64,000 nt of DNA from Drosophila pseudoobscura (lineage: Eukaryota > Arthropoda > Insecta > Diptera > Drosophilidae), in assembly GCF_009870125.1 (NCBI RefSeq), contig NC_046683.1:54885869-54949868 (forward strand), given 5' to 3'. A program made the translations under genes and the position numbers. The number at the start of each line of letters is the position of its first letter. Position 1 is the stretch's first letter. Under the pieces are notes generated by a model, which worked only from the letters and a program-made list of their open reading frames with translations, ran no database searches and was not told where the DNA came from. Below are positions 39,861-50,113 of this stretch, one piece after another.

Positions 39861-42740
39861 TCATTTGAGTAGGGCATCCACGTCGCTCTTGGGATCGGGG
39901 GCCAGCGAGCTCCAGGGGGCGTCACTGCACAGTGGCAGCGACAGTTCTGTGCCAGCATCCACCACACAGCTTTCCCTGAGCTGAAAGAATTTACCCACCA
40001 GATCGTCAATCCACCTGTGCAGCGGCGGACCGGTGAGTTTTCCGTTGGCCAAGGCCTCCTCGCGCAGGGAGAACTGCTCGTCGTCGGTGTGAAGATGCTG
40101 CTGCCACTCCACTGGTAGCTCAAAGTCGTCCGGCAGGGCTATGCCCAGGCCACCGTTCCGCTTCTCCGCCTCTGGGGTCGTCTCCAGGGGCTCACCATTC
40201 CCATAGGCCATGGGGGAAATCAGGAACTTGAGCTGCGCGTAGATGGAGCTGCGTCCAATCAGCTTCGCTGTCCATACACCAGGTGTGATGGGATGACTAA
40301 GCAGGGTTTTTGAGTGGTTGATTAAATCGGTGGACGAGTCCTCCACATGCAGCTCGTTGAAGTCCTGCAGGCGACCCAGGGGATCGATCCACAGCAGAGT
40401 GAGGTTGTACGAGTGTGAGGCAGCCCCGGAGTCCGTCGATCCCTGGTACGTGTAGCTGAGAACCAAGTCACTCTGTGGCCCCAATAGCTTCCCAAAGTTT
40501 CGCGCCACCTGCTCTTTCTGGTCGAAGTCCGTGGAGACCTCGAAGTTGCGTAATCTCTTGCTGAACCGAGCATTCCGCGCCAGCTTTCCGTGCTGAACGG
40601 GTCGTACTCGCGTCTCCAATTGCACATCCTGCCCGGTGGCTCTCCTGGCACTAAACCGCACTAGGAATCCCTTGTACTGATCCCGGTGGAGGTAGTGCGT
40701 GAGCTCCAGTAACTCCAGAGGATCGACCCTGGCCTGACTGCCAGCCAGGCGCATTAGGCTGTCGCCCACAGATCTGACGAGGTCATCCGCAGATCCGTGC
40801 ACATCCTCGTGATGGTAGAGCGACTGCCAGTACCCATGGAGGTTCAGATATTCGCTGGTATAGGGCCCATACAGCCACTCCTCCAGCTGCAGGAGCACTG
40901 CCTGGTTGATAATCGGCTCGAATTTGCGGGCAAAGAACAGCGATTTCTGTTCCGTGGCCAGCAGCCGGGGCCAGTCGTCTGGCATGAAGTCGTTGGGGCT
41001 GCAGCCGCACCAGTCAACCACGTGCTTGTACTGGCACTTGCATCCTTGCTTCCGCTTCCAGTTGGTCACGTGGAGGTTGTTGTCCACATACGTGTGGCAG
41101 TGGTGGGTGTTCCGCAGGACCGTGTGGAAGAACGATTCCGCTGGGAGCAGCGTGTGTCTGAATAGCTTAAGAAGCGCTTGCAGCAGCTCATCCTCCTTCT
41201 TGGGATGCGTCACATAAGCCACAAAGGGCCGCGAGAGGGCCACCCAATCGCTTCCCCCATCCACCTGAATGCCGGCGGGCAGCTTGCGGTCTCCGATCCT
41301 CCACATGTGCGTGTCACACTCCACAAAGGTCCTGTCCAGTCCCTGCTTCTGGATGAACTTTTGCGTCTCCCGGCCATGGCCCTTCACAAAGTTCCTGCCC
41401 CGATTGGCACTCAAGAAATCGACCAGTTTGTCCAGCGTCTTTACGGGGAAATCGCTCTCGCTTAGGTTTATAACGAAATCCCATTGCCACTTGGACTTGA
41501 GCAGATCCTCCATGCACTGGAGCAGCATGGTCAAGAGCGAGGCCCCGCCCCAGATGGTGGAGAAGCGTTTGCGGGCCAGGCGGATGTTGGGGAACTTCTG
41601 TTCCAGCTCTAGCAGTTTGCGGTACAGATAATCTTGTCGCTAAAAGAAAACCCCCCAGCCCCAGTCAAATGAATATTTCATAGCAATTCATCCCAGCCTT
41701 CAGCTACAACAACAAATGTCCAGCATTAAATTGTGCAAATTGGCAGAATCGTCGAGCGAGCGCACGTTTTAATTGCCGGAATCCGGTCATTGACTTTGAA
41801 TTCGGACTTACCTCGTCCACATGTATGTAGTAGACATGCTCGGGTGCATACAGGGCTTTCAGCAGTCGATGCACCTGACGCAGCGCCCTGCCATTGATAG
41901 TCAGCAGAAATGCAATCCGCACGCGCTTGGCCCCCGTCGGTGGGGTGCTCGCCGCCAGTTGGGCAGTGAATTCTGCAAGAGATTGGGTTCGTTTAGTGTC
42001 GAGTCCAGTTAAAAGACCATCACTCGACTGTACTCACTGGCAATGCCCGTTTCGTAGATGTTCATCGCATAGAAGCCTCCGCAGATCTCTCTGGCATTGC
42101 CCAGACATTTGATGTTGCAACTGGAGTCCGGCAGCTTGGCGGCCTTGGGCGGAGTATCGAAGCCGCAGAAGCACTCGCGACCATACTGCACACCGGCATA
42201 GGGATAGCCGCTCTGCAGGCAAAGCTCCAGGCAGAGATTGGGAGAATTGGAGTTCTTGAAGCTGGTGTAGTAGCCGCCGAGCAGGCGTCGATCCTTCTCG
42301 TCGCGATAACAGCCGAGGGACACGTTGGCTGTGTGGTTGCCCGACGGGCAGCTGCTCTTCAGCTGGATGGCATAGAAGCGACCCGCCTGTATGGAACAGG
42401 CGATCTGTGCGATATGTTGGCGGCAGTCTTTCGTTTTGGCGCGCTGCAGCGCCGATATTGCTTCCTTGGCTTGGATATCACATTCGGGCTGAAAGCCCAG
42501 TTGATTGGCGGTTAGCCTGGCAGGACGGGGGAGGCTCTCTGGCGGCTCCGCTATCACCGGATTCGAGGCCAGATCACGCTGCGAGCGCTGGGCGGCGTCC
42601 ACGTCCAGTCCGGAGCCGCTGCCACCACCAATGTCCACCGACTTGTAGGCCAGGAACAGTTGGATGCCAAAGATGAGGACTAGGATGATCAAAACCGGCC
42701 GATATCGTCGCAGCCAGCGTGCGGACACCGATTGCTCCAT
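39861..42740 (-). CDS. oxt: Peptide O-xylosyltransferase
   Basis: Golgi type II glycosyltransferase that adds xylose to serine in proteoglycan cores, the first step of heparan and chondroitin sulfate synthesis. Exons on the minus strand are 42038-42740, 41812-41972 and 39861-41639 with GT-AG junctions, giving 880 residues, close to the known fly enzyme. A single membrane anchor spans about residues 15-33. A WSC domain with paired cysteines follows at about 140-233 ('SLGCYRDEKDRRLL', 'YGRECFCGF', 'CLGNAREICGGFYA'). The GT14 catalytic domain starts near residue 250 ('VRIAFLLTINGRALRQ', 'YYIHVDE') and includes 'FVINLSESDFPV' and 'FFHTVLRNT'. The rest matches the C-terminal xylosyltransferase domain. 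It diverges from the RAMAC-like gene across a 405-bp shared promoter region. Confidence 0.95.
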
Positions 42741-43145
42741 GACTACTGAAGTCGCCTCCTGCGGCTGCTGTTGCTCCTCCTTCGCGTGGTGTCGTACAGG
42801 TTGTGTGCGTTGCTATTTCTTTGCGTTTGACTGTGGCCACGATGCGGCGGCATGATACACTGCTTATTGCTGGATGTCGGTGCATTTGGATATGTACATT
42901 TGACTAATTAATGGCATTTTTCTTTAATAAAAACGCCCCCGCAACCCGCAGTCTTGCAATTTATCGTGTTTTTCCTTCCACTCGCCCACAGCGTGCTGTT
43001 AGGCGCAAACTAGCACTGTTAGTCCCCCGAGCGGGTGCTGTTAGACGCAACAACGATATTAATTTTATATTCAATAACAGCATCGATATTGAGAAACTGT
43101 CACCATCAGCGATATATTTAGAAACTGCCACCACTAGAAGTTAAT
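42741..43145. promoter_or_regulatory. Bidirectional promoter region of oxt and the RAMAC-like gene
   Basis: These 405 bp separate two start codons that face away from each other, so both promoters must lie here. There is no TATA box at a suitable place. Three CGATA motifs in the same orientation occur at 43054-43058, 43084-43088 and 43110-43114; the middle one is within ATCGATA. CGATA clusters are the known target of BEAF-32 and overlap the DREF element, both typical of Drosophila housekeeping promoters. An imperfect direct repeat ('gtgctgttaggcgcaa' and 'gtgctgttagacgcaa') lies at about 42992 and 43035. Confidence 0.6.
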
Positions 43146-43800
43146 ATGGTCGATCCGAATCGTAAAATAAATCGTCAGCCCGTAAAGGATCTGAACTTCC
43201 TGGAGGAATGCGAAGCTGAGTTTGGCTCGCGCTACACAGAAGACGATGACGAGTTTATGGCACACTGCAGCAAGCCAGTGGCCGGGCCGCCAATAGTCGG
43301 AAACTGGATGAGCGGTGGGGGAGGAGGCGGCGGTGGTGGCAGAGGATACTCTGGTAACAATCGATACAATGGCAATCGCAGAGGCGGCGGAGATCGTGGC
43401 TGGAACAGGCGTGAAGGGGGCGGAGGCGGAGGATACCATCACAATAACCACGATAGGGGGGGATACAGAGGTACGTCCAGTCCAAAAGTGGTTTCCTTTG
43501 CATATAGTTGTGTATCCTTTTCTTTTAGACAATCACAATCGCAATCGGAACAGATACGATGTATATCAGCGCAGAGATCGTGGCCATCATCATGGAGGCG
43601 GTAGTAGAGATGGCGACGGGGGCTATGAGCGCAGTGTTGGCGGTGGAGACGACCACCACCATGGTGGTGGTGCTGGTGGGGGCGACCGCAAACGTTCCTT
43701 CGATCAACGATCCTCGCGCAACGACTCGCAGGGCAGAGATCAGCCACCGATCAAGGTCAGACGGGACTACGGTAACTTTGTGCCAGCATCCAAGGATTAG
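43146..43800 (+). CDS. RAMAC-like activator of mRNA cap methyltransferase
   Basis: Exons 43146-43470 and 43529-43800 join through a 58-bp intron to give 198 residues. Residues about 18-56 ('NFLEECEAEFGSRYTEDDDE', then 'PPIVGNWMS') match the activation segment of vertebrate RAMAC (FAM103A1): an F-x-x-RFTE-D-D/K-E core followed by PPIV-W. RAMAC binds the cap guanine-N7 methyltransferase RNMT and stimulates it. The remainder is rich in Gly, Arg, Asn and His, consistent with the RNA-binding tail of RAMAC but longer. The C-terminus ends 'IKVRRDYGNFVPASKD'. The gene is tail-to-tail with ecd, with only 147 bp between stop codons. The match is by motif, not by alignment, so an RGG-box RNA-binding protein of another kind remains possible. 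Confidence 0.75.
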
Positions 43801-43947
43801 CAATCGAAATTAGTATAAGTACTCTCAATGTTTGATGTTTGATGTTTGATCAATTATACACATACATATAATATACATATTTTTAATTCATTTCGCTTAA
43901 CGACATAATGATAAAAGATACCTGTATGCTTCCATCCTACTACCCTT

Positions 43948-46112
43948 TCACACGGCTGACTCTGATAGATCATTGGCATCGTCTTCGGGTGCTGCTGCCG
44001 CTGCCGCCGACATGCCCACACCCATCGCACTGAGCAGATTGGAGACCGGGCCTGCGCCACCCGCCTGCGATTTGTAGCTGTCCATCATGTTCTTCAGCGT
44101 GTTAACATTTATATTGATGGGCTCAAAGTCCTCAATGTCATCGAAATCATCCTCATTTGCCTGGGTGGCGGCTTTCTTGCCCTGGAAGGACTTGCCAATG
44201 GTGGTCTGCGACAATTCCCGATCCATTTTCTTCATGTACGCCTGAATGCTGCGATCCAGCGGGAAGCCGGTGCTTGAGCTGGACAAAGCATCGAAGTTGC
44301 GCTCGATATCGTCGTCATCCGCGTAGTCACTCATCTCGGAGTTGGAGTCCCAGTTGTCCTCTGGGATAACAAAGTCCAGGAAGTTCCTCACGTGTGTGCT
44401 ATCCGCCTCCTCCGATTGGATCAAAGAGTTGCGGTTACAGGCCTTGCGCATTGATTGATTCTTTCTGAGCAGCGATCCTTGAGACGTGGATGCTTTTGGT
44501 TGCCGCAGCGCCGGCTCGTCATCATCGGAGTCCAAGTCGGGGGCTTCGCATCCGGCGTGTTCAATGCCCTCAAAGTTCGACTGCTGATCCAGGAAGTCGC
44601 TCAGCTGCTTCGTGAATTCTTCGGCGTCCATATCGCCATTTGGCTTGTAGAGTTTGTTCGGTCCGTAGCGATCCTGGAGCAGAGCATCCAGATCGTGGGC
44701 GGTAATACTGAGCCAATCATCCTTATCGCTTGGCAGTAGATTGTTCTGTTCATCGCGCAGGGCCACTGAAGCCGTATCGGACGGGTGCAGCATCAGCGCC
44801 AGAACCTCGGCTCCCACGCGCTTGGCGGTGCGGAACCGATCCTGATTTCCCTTGAAGTACTCCTGGGCCTTGCCAAGCAGGCGCGTGTGCTCCGCACTGC
44901 CCTCGATGTTGTCCCGGAAGTAGCCTTTGCCCTCGAGACTCCTCAGATACGCCCGCCAGGCAGGCTGATCCTCCAGGGCACAATCTCCTGCGCGCTGGGC
45001 TTGGGTGGCTAGGATTTCCAGGCCGCACGCCAACTTAACGCCCAGAATCTGTTCCTTGTGGAGCTCTGGCTGGCTCACTTCGTCGGCGATCTTCCAGCCG
45101 AGTCGCCTTTCCGGCGTGTACTGGTTGTGCATCACCATGGCGTACAGGCAGCGGGTGAATCGGACATTTGTGCGGACACGAGATGCCTCCGGTGGGAAAA
45201 ACTTCATGGTTCTCAAAGCCTTGATGTCCTCGGTGTCGCGATCGCAGAACGCCCTCACAGCTGATGCCACTAGCTGGGGGCGTGTTTTCAGCAGCTGCGC
45301 TGCACTGTGAGGCACCTCCACGATCTGGCGATGGATGGAGTAGTGGGGCATGGCAATCAGGAACTCCTTGAGCCGGGTCTTAAGTACGTTCTGGACATCG
45401 GTGGAGCAGCGATACAGGTTGGGATTGAGACGAATACGCTGCAAGGCGATGGGCACGGGCATGGGCTTGTCAGGGTTGGTGGATGCCGAGTTCTGCAGCA
45501 GCTGGAGGGCACCGTTGACTATGTAGGCACGCTGTTCGCAGGTGTCGGGAGAGGCCCAGTCGGGCAGGACATCGGCCGCCTCGATTAGCACGAATTCCCC
45601 ATCGGAATCGCACACCCGGGCAATGTATTCACCGCGTGCCTGCGATATTTCCAACAGAAGGTACACAATAAACCATTCGTCGCCAATGTTGTCGCCGTAG
45701 TGGGTTACCCCGTGCAAATGAGGTGGCAGATCCCCTGAAGAGAAAGAACATTCTGATTGATATTTGTGGCTATTTATAGAATTAAATGGGGCGGGCCCGT
45801 CATACCATCTTCGTCGTCTTCCGCCACATTGGTTTCATCATTTAGAAGGCGTTCCAAGGTACTGCCAGTACGCACTTGCAGCTGAAACTCATCCTTGTGC
45901 CAAATGTAGCTCCGCTGAACGACCAGCTCTCTGACAATCTCCATGATCTCCGTTTTGATGCGCAACAATTTCTCCTTCACTTGGAACTCATCCGTAAGAT
46001 TATCGGGCAACTTCGGGAATATAAAGTACTCCACGTAGTCATCCTCGCGCACAAATTCCAAATTGCCCGGCTTCCTATACTTAGGGATTGGCTTTGTCTT
46101 CTTTGAAGTCAT
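43948..46112 (-). CDS. ecd: Ecdysoneless (ECD/SGT1 family) protein
   Basis: Cell-autonomous survival and ecdysone-related protein that in flies associates with spliceosomal components (U5/Prp8). Exons on the minus strand are 45806-46112 and 43948-45734, joined through a 71-bp GT-AG intron, giving 697 residues, close to the known fly protein. Family features include the N-terminal 'REDDYVEYFIFPKL', 'DEWFIVYLLLEISQ', 'RVCDSDGEFVLIEAADVLPDW' and 'MPHYSIHRQIVEVP' (each only part of longer conserved stretches), then an acidic C-terminal part with several Asp/Glu clusters and 'SDYADDDDIERNFDALSSSS'. I chose the Met before 'TSKKTKPIPKYRKPG' (46112); an in-frame ATG at 46151 would add a Gln run of 13 residues. 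The protein ends in an Ala run and an acidic tail. Confidence 0.93.
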
Positions 46113-47701
46113 TGTCTCGTCTCGTCTCGCCTGTTGTTGCTGCTGCTGCACCCAATGTGCCTGCTGCTCCTTTGTGTTGTGACTCAGATCGTAGGCGACG
46201 CGTGGGCCAATGGATGTGTGTATCCTGGGCGACTGATGGGGCGCTGTCCGCTGTACCCCAAAGCAAATGCAGACACGACGATTACCGAATGACTAATACA
46301 ATAATTTTTGCCAATTCTTTTCCAAATTCCCTGTGATTCAAGCCAATTTCTTCATTTATTCGAAAAAGGAAAAGTTGTTGGAAAAACGAACTTAACCCAC
46401 TTAAGCACCCTTTATTTAAACACGTGCACCACTCGAGTTAAACCGCAAAACTTAATACTTTTTATAAATTCTTCTTGCTGATCCAGTCCATCCTTCCGTT
46501 TTACTTGCAAAAAAAACCACGAAAGAGGGAAAGAAATAGGTCAAAGATACACCTGAACTGCGCTAAAATTCTTGAATGCTCGTGTGGTATTTAAATATGG
46601 GTTAATCTCTGTCCATGATCGGAAATCATATTCCCAGATTTTGAGATGCGGCTTAATATTACTAGCTAGTCTGGCCTCTCAGCCCTGAACATATGATTTT
46701 ATCCGATTGACGAATCAATTTTCTACAAGTTTGTCCAATTGTAAGGGCTGCCTTTTAGTGGATTGTTTACAAACTAAGGTTTAAAAAACGGGCAAGGTGT
46801 AAACCGTAAGCTTGTACGAAGAGAGCAAATCCCACTACAAAAAGAGAGCAAGTCCCAACAATTGACCTTCGATACTATATCGACTGCGCGCCAAAGGGGA
46901 ATTGTTTAACAGATATGAATTCAGGCACGATTTGAAAGAGCAAAAATTGAAAAATCCTGCGTATGGAAGTTTCTATATCCACCAAAAAATATATGTAGCA
47001 GATTGATGAAATTTCGAGGCTAAAACATCCCGAATTGACCGCAAAACATCGATGTTTCCGTACCCGATGTTTCTCGCTGTGTTCAAAAAACACAGATCGT
47101 GCGCTATCTCGGGATGTTCGTAAACTTCGATATATCGATAGCTTTCTATCGTTTTGTATGACCGTTTGGCGGTAATATTTGAATTTGAAATTGTTTTGTT
47201 TTTTGCCAGGGAATGTGTTTTCGTAAAAATTTAGCCAAATATTAGCATGCAAACATTTTCTAAGTGCCCTACATTGCGTTTCTCTGCCTTTCTCTGTTTC
47301 TATGCCAATTATACTATTATTTACCCATTAAACAAACACTTCTCGCGAACGAAGATAGAAGATAGGGTCAGAAGTTGTCACATTTGTTTTTTTGGGGTAA
47401 ATATGGATCATTTACTCATCATTGCGGCATTCCAGTTCCAGTTTCAGTTTTTGGTAGTTGTTGCTGCTGTGATTGGTTTGGTACTTTGCACAACTTCTAT
47501 TAACTTTCGAAAGTTGATAGGCAAACAAACACGCATCGAACCGCAGATATAAAGAAGACTCTCTGCGTGCTATCTTAAGACCTGATATTTCTTTGTGTTC
47601 TCGCTTATTGCTGCCACTGGGGGCCCTATCTGCACAGACAAACCGAGAGACTCATTGAGGCTAGACGCGCACACGTAAAAGAACAAAGAGAAAACGTCAT
47701 C
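46113..47701. other. Intergenic region between ecd and the first CBM14 gene
   Basis: About 1.6 kb holding the ecd leader and promoter at its left and the CBM14 promoter at its right (TATAAA at 47548-47553). The middle carries clustered CGATA/TATCG motifs at 46870-46882 and 47128-47151, including a consensus DRE octamer TATCGATA at 47133-47140, and a 14-bp perfect palindrome AAACATCGATGTTT at 47044-47057. Open frames at 46875-47252 (minus) and 47247-47552 (plus) have no recognisable domain and I do not call them genes. Confidence 0.6.
47548..47553 (+). promoter_or_regulatory. Possible TATA box for first CBM14 gene
   Basis: TATAAA within 'cgcagatataaagaag'. Its distance to the start codon (about 150 bp) implies a leader of roughly 120 bp. 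No strong initiator is evident. Confidence 0.4.
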
Positions 47702-48651
47702 ATGTTCCACAGGAAATTCCTTTTGAGCTTGGTAAAATCCTCTCAATTTTCAACCAAGAGCTTCACTAATCACATTTTATATTCCAGCTCCTGCTTAATG
47801 TTCTGGCCTTGATGATGGCAGCCACCGTGGTAACCACACGACGCGTTCAGCCCCGGGAGGCCAACTCCTGCGAGGGCCGTCAGACGCCTGGACCCATCTG
47901 CGAGTCCTGCGAGCTGCTGGCCACCTGCGTCCGCCATTCGAATGGCTGGGTGAACATTCCCGTGGAATCGTGCGATGTGGCCAATGGCTACTACTGCAAT
48001 GCCCGGCAGGGGACCTGCACCAACGACACGGGACCCTGCCATCCGTTTGGCATCGAGGGGAACTTCCAGTGCACCTCGCAGGGCATCTTCCCGGATCCGT
48101 ACGACTGCCAGAAGTATCACATGTGCTACTTTGTGGGCGCCACCTTGGTGGCCGCTGCCGTCGACTGCGGCAACGACAAGGCCTTCGATGCCAGCACCGG
48201 ACAGTGCACGCTCACGCTCCAAGATCCCGTCTGCCTGCAGAGCCAGTACCACTGTCCCCATGCCGGTTACGTGGCCCCATGGCCCACCAATTCCAACATC
48301 TTCTACGTTTGCAAGTCGACGGTGAATCAGAACCTGAACGACACGATCGTCATCTATCCCTCGCTGCATCGCTGCAACGACGGAGAGACCTTTGTGGACT
48401 TTGTCTGCCGCTCGACCACCAACACGCTGCCCCAAGTTCCCTCACAGCCGGGGGAGGTCGTTGACCCCAATGACAATGACTTCTCGGTGATGCCCAGCAG
48501 CTGCCAGCACGTGGGTCTCATGGCGGACATGGATGACTGCAGGAAGTACTACTACTGCTCGGCCTTGAATGGCAGCCTCCGGCACATGCAGTGCCCCGAC
48601 GGCACCTACTACCGGCCCGAGCAATCCTCCTGTGTTTTGGGCACCTGCTGA
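47702..48651 (+). CDS. Secreted chitin-binding (peritrophin-A/CBM14) protein 1
   Basis: Exons 47702-47731 and 47788-48651 (56-bp intron, phase 0) give 297 residues. A hydrophobic signal sequence covers about residues 1-23 ('FLLSLLLLNVLALMMAATVV'). At least three cysteine-rich modules of the CBM14 type follow: 'CESCELLATCVRHSNGW' to 'YYCNARQGTC', 'GIFPDPYDCQKYHMCYF', and a C-terminal one 'LMADMDDCRKYYYCSALNGS' ending in 'CVLGTC' at the last residue. The aromatic-Cys spacing 'DC-K-Y-C' is the chitin-contact signature. Such proteins act in peritrophic matrix, cuticle or eggshell. The next gene downstream is a paralogue with the same module order, so the pair probably arose by tandem duplication. 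Poly(A) signals follow at 48716-48725. Confidence 0.88.
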
Positions 48652-48964
48652 GCCCTGAAGGTGGTTCGGTGTATTTCGTGACTTGTATTTGCTAGCGACG
48701 ATTGTAATAATTATCAATAAATAAAGAATCGAAGTGTACCTTACCGCAGATACGAGTGTGTCTCACTATTCGCCTCTAAATCAAATTTTGAACTGCGACG
48801 AAGCCAAGGTCGGCCGTAGATCTCTGGAACTGCGGAAATATTCATTATTCTCCAGAAGTTCTCCAGGTTTATCTTTTTTCAATTAAGTGCAAAACATTGT
48901 CCCCTGCGATTATGAGGCGCTATATAAGACCTGGCCAAACGAGTCCCGCATCACAGTCTTCAAG
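48652..48964. promoter_or_regulatory. Intergenic gap with poly(A) signals of CBM14-1 and TATA box of CBM14-2
   Basis: AATAAATAAA at 48716-48725 fits 3' end formation of the upstream gene, about 65-75 bp after its stop. TATATAAG at 48921-48928 lies about 30 bp before an initiator-like 'catcacagtc' near 48948-48957, placing transcription start about 15 bp ahead of the next start codon. Confidence 0.65.
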
Positions 48965-49999
48965 ATGGGGCCATCCTTTCAATTACTCTTGCTGCTCATT
49001 GGGCAGTGCCTGGCGAGCAGAGCGGCAGTGCATCCTTTCGATCTGGGAGCTAGAGAGGCGTCCAATCCCTGTCAGGATGTGCGTGTGGCTGGCTTCATCT
49101 GCGTGGACTGCTCCACGCTGGGCTACTGCCTGCACGATGGCAACGGCCAGTGGGAGACGCAAACGATGATGACGTGCGAGTCGGATCACAGCTTCTACTG
49201 CACGGACGAGGGCACCTTTGGCTGCACCTGGCAGTCCAAGTGCCACGTCCCAAAGCGCGGAAAGTTCTACTGCCAGCAGCCGGGAATGTTCCCAGATCCG
49301 TACGAATGCCGCAACTACCACGAGTGCAGCGCCCAGAACGTGGACACCCCCCACCAGTGTGCGAATGGAGCCGCGTACTCCACCCTCACCGACAGCTGCA
49401 CCCTGCCGAAGGACAGCGACCAGTGCTCGGACGTCCAGTACTCCTGCAGTCGTGCAGGGCAGACGGGCGCCTGGCCGGCGGACAGTCGATTCTACTACAT
49501 CTGCCAGAGGGATACCGCCACGGAGGGCACCTTATTCCCCCTACTGTTGCGTTGCTCCGAGGGATACGTCTTCAACGGCTACAGCTGTGTGACTCCCACC
49601 AGGAATCTGTCGTCCAGGAGCACCCCCGTGGCTAGATCCTGCTCGAATTTCGCCATCTCCAAGTGTCCCGATTCCACGGCCAGCGATGAGTACTGCCTGT
49701 GCATCAATGGAACCCTGGAGACGCAGAATTGCCCCGATGGCTCGTACTTTGATGCCCAGCATTTGGTGTGCCGCCCAGGCACGGTAGATGCCGACGGAGA
49801 AGTGCCCTCTGATTCGGGGGCCACCACTGGATCCGGCATCTGTCAGCGCGTGGGCATGGTTGGCGATTTGACCGACTGCTCGACCTTCTATCATTGCGAT
49901 GCCGTTGGGGCAACGATGAAGCGCTCCCCCACCGGAACGTGCCCCATCGGGACGATTTTCAGCCTCTCGAAATTAATTTGCGAGGCAGGAACTTGTTGA
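48965..49999 (+). CDS. Secreted chitin-binding (peritrophin-A/CBM14) protein 2
   Basis: Single coding exon of 344 residues. I chose the Met at 48965 because it opens a good signal peptide ('MGPSFQLLLLLIGQCLASRA') and because the TATA box at 48921-48928 makes the upstream in-frame codons part of the promoter. Modules in order: 'CVDCSTLGYCLHDGNGQW' to 'FYCTDEGTFGC', 'GMFPDPYECRNYHECSA', a more divergent cysteine module around residues 150-200, a degenerate one ('CSNFAISKCPDSTASDEYC'), and a C-terminal CBM14 'MVGDLTDCSTFYHCDAVGAT' ending in Cys. The strong resemblance to the preceding gene marks them as tandem paralogues. Tail-to-tail with yellow-g, 114 bp between stop codons; AATAAA at 50060-50065. 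Confidence 0.88.
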   Translation: MGPSFQLLLLLIGQCLASRAAVHPFDLGAREASNPCQDVRVAGFICVDCSTLGYCLHDGNGQWETQTMMTCESDHSFYCTDEGTFGCTWQSKCHVPKRGKFYCQQPGMFPDPYECRNYHECSAQNVDTPHQCANGAAYSTLTDSCTLPKDSDQCSDVQYSCSRAGQTGAWPADSRFYYICQRDTATEGTLFPLLLRCSEGYVFNGYSCVTPTRNLSSRSTPVARSCSNFAISKCPDSTASDEYCLCINGTLETQNCPDGSYFDAQHLVCRPGTVDADGEVPSDSGATTGSGICQRVGMVGDLTDCSTFYHCDAVGATMKRSPTGTCPIGTIFSLSKLICEAGTC

Positions 50000-50059
50000 A
50001 CAAAAAACGATTTACTCTCCCAAATAACAAAAAACAGTTCGAGCAGATTCTTAACCATA

Positions 50060-50065
50060 AATAAA
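50060..50065 (+). terminator. Poly(A) signal AATAAA of CBM14 protein 2
   Basis: Canonical hexamer in 'accataaataaactgc', about 60 bp after the stop codon and within the short gap before the convergent yellow-g gene. Confidence 0.6.
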
Positions 50066-50113
50066 CTGCAGTCCGCAGCAGCAATCATGCAATCATGCAA
50101 GGCATTTCGATGA

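Noticed and set aside
46875-47252. A 125-codon minus-strand frame between ecd and the CBM14 gene
   Set aside because: No recognisable domain, AT-rich, overlaps the CGATA motifs; coding potential unsupported.
47247-47552. A 101-codon plus-strand frame with a hydrophobic stretch
   Set aside because: It runs into the TATA box of the CBM14 gene and has no family resemblance.
47770-48435. Long antisense frame opposite CBM14 protein 1
   Set aside because: Lacks domains; explained by high GC at third positions of the real gene.
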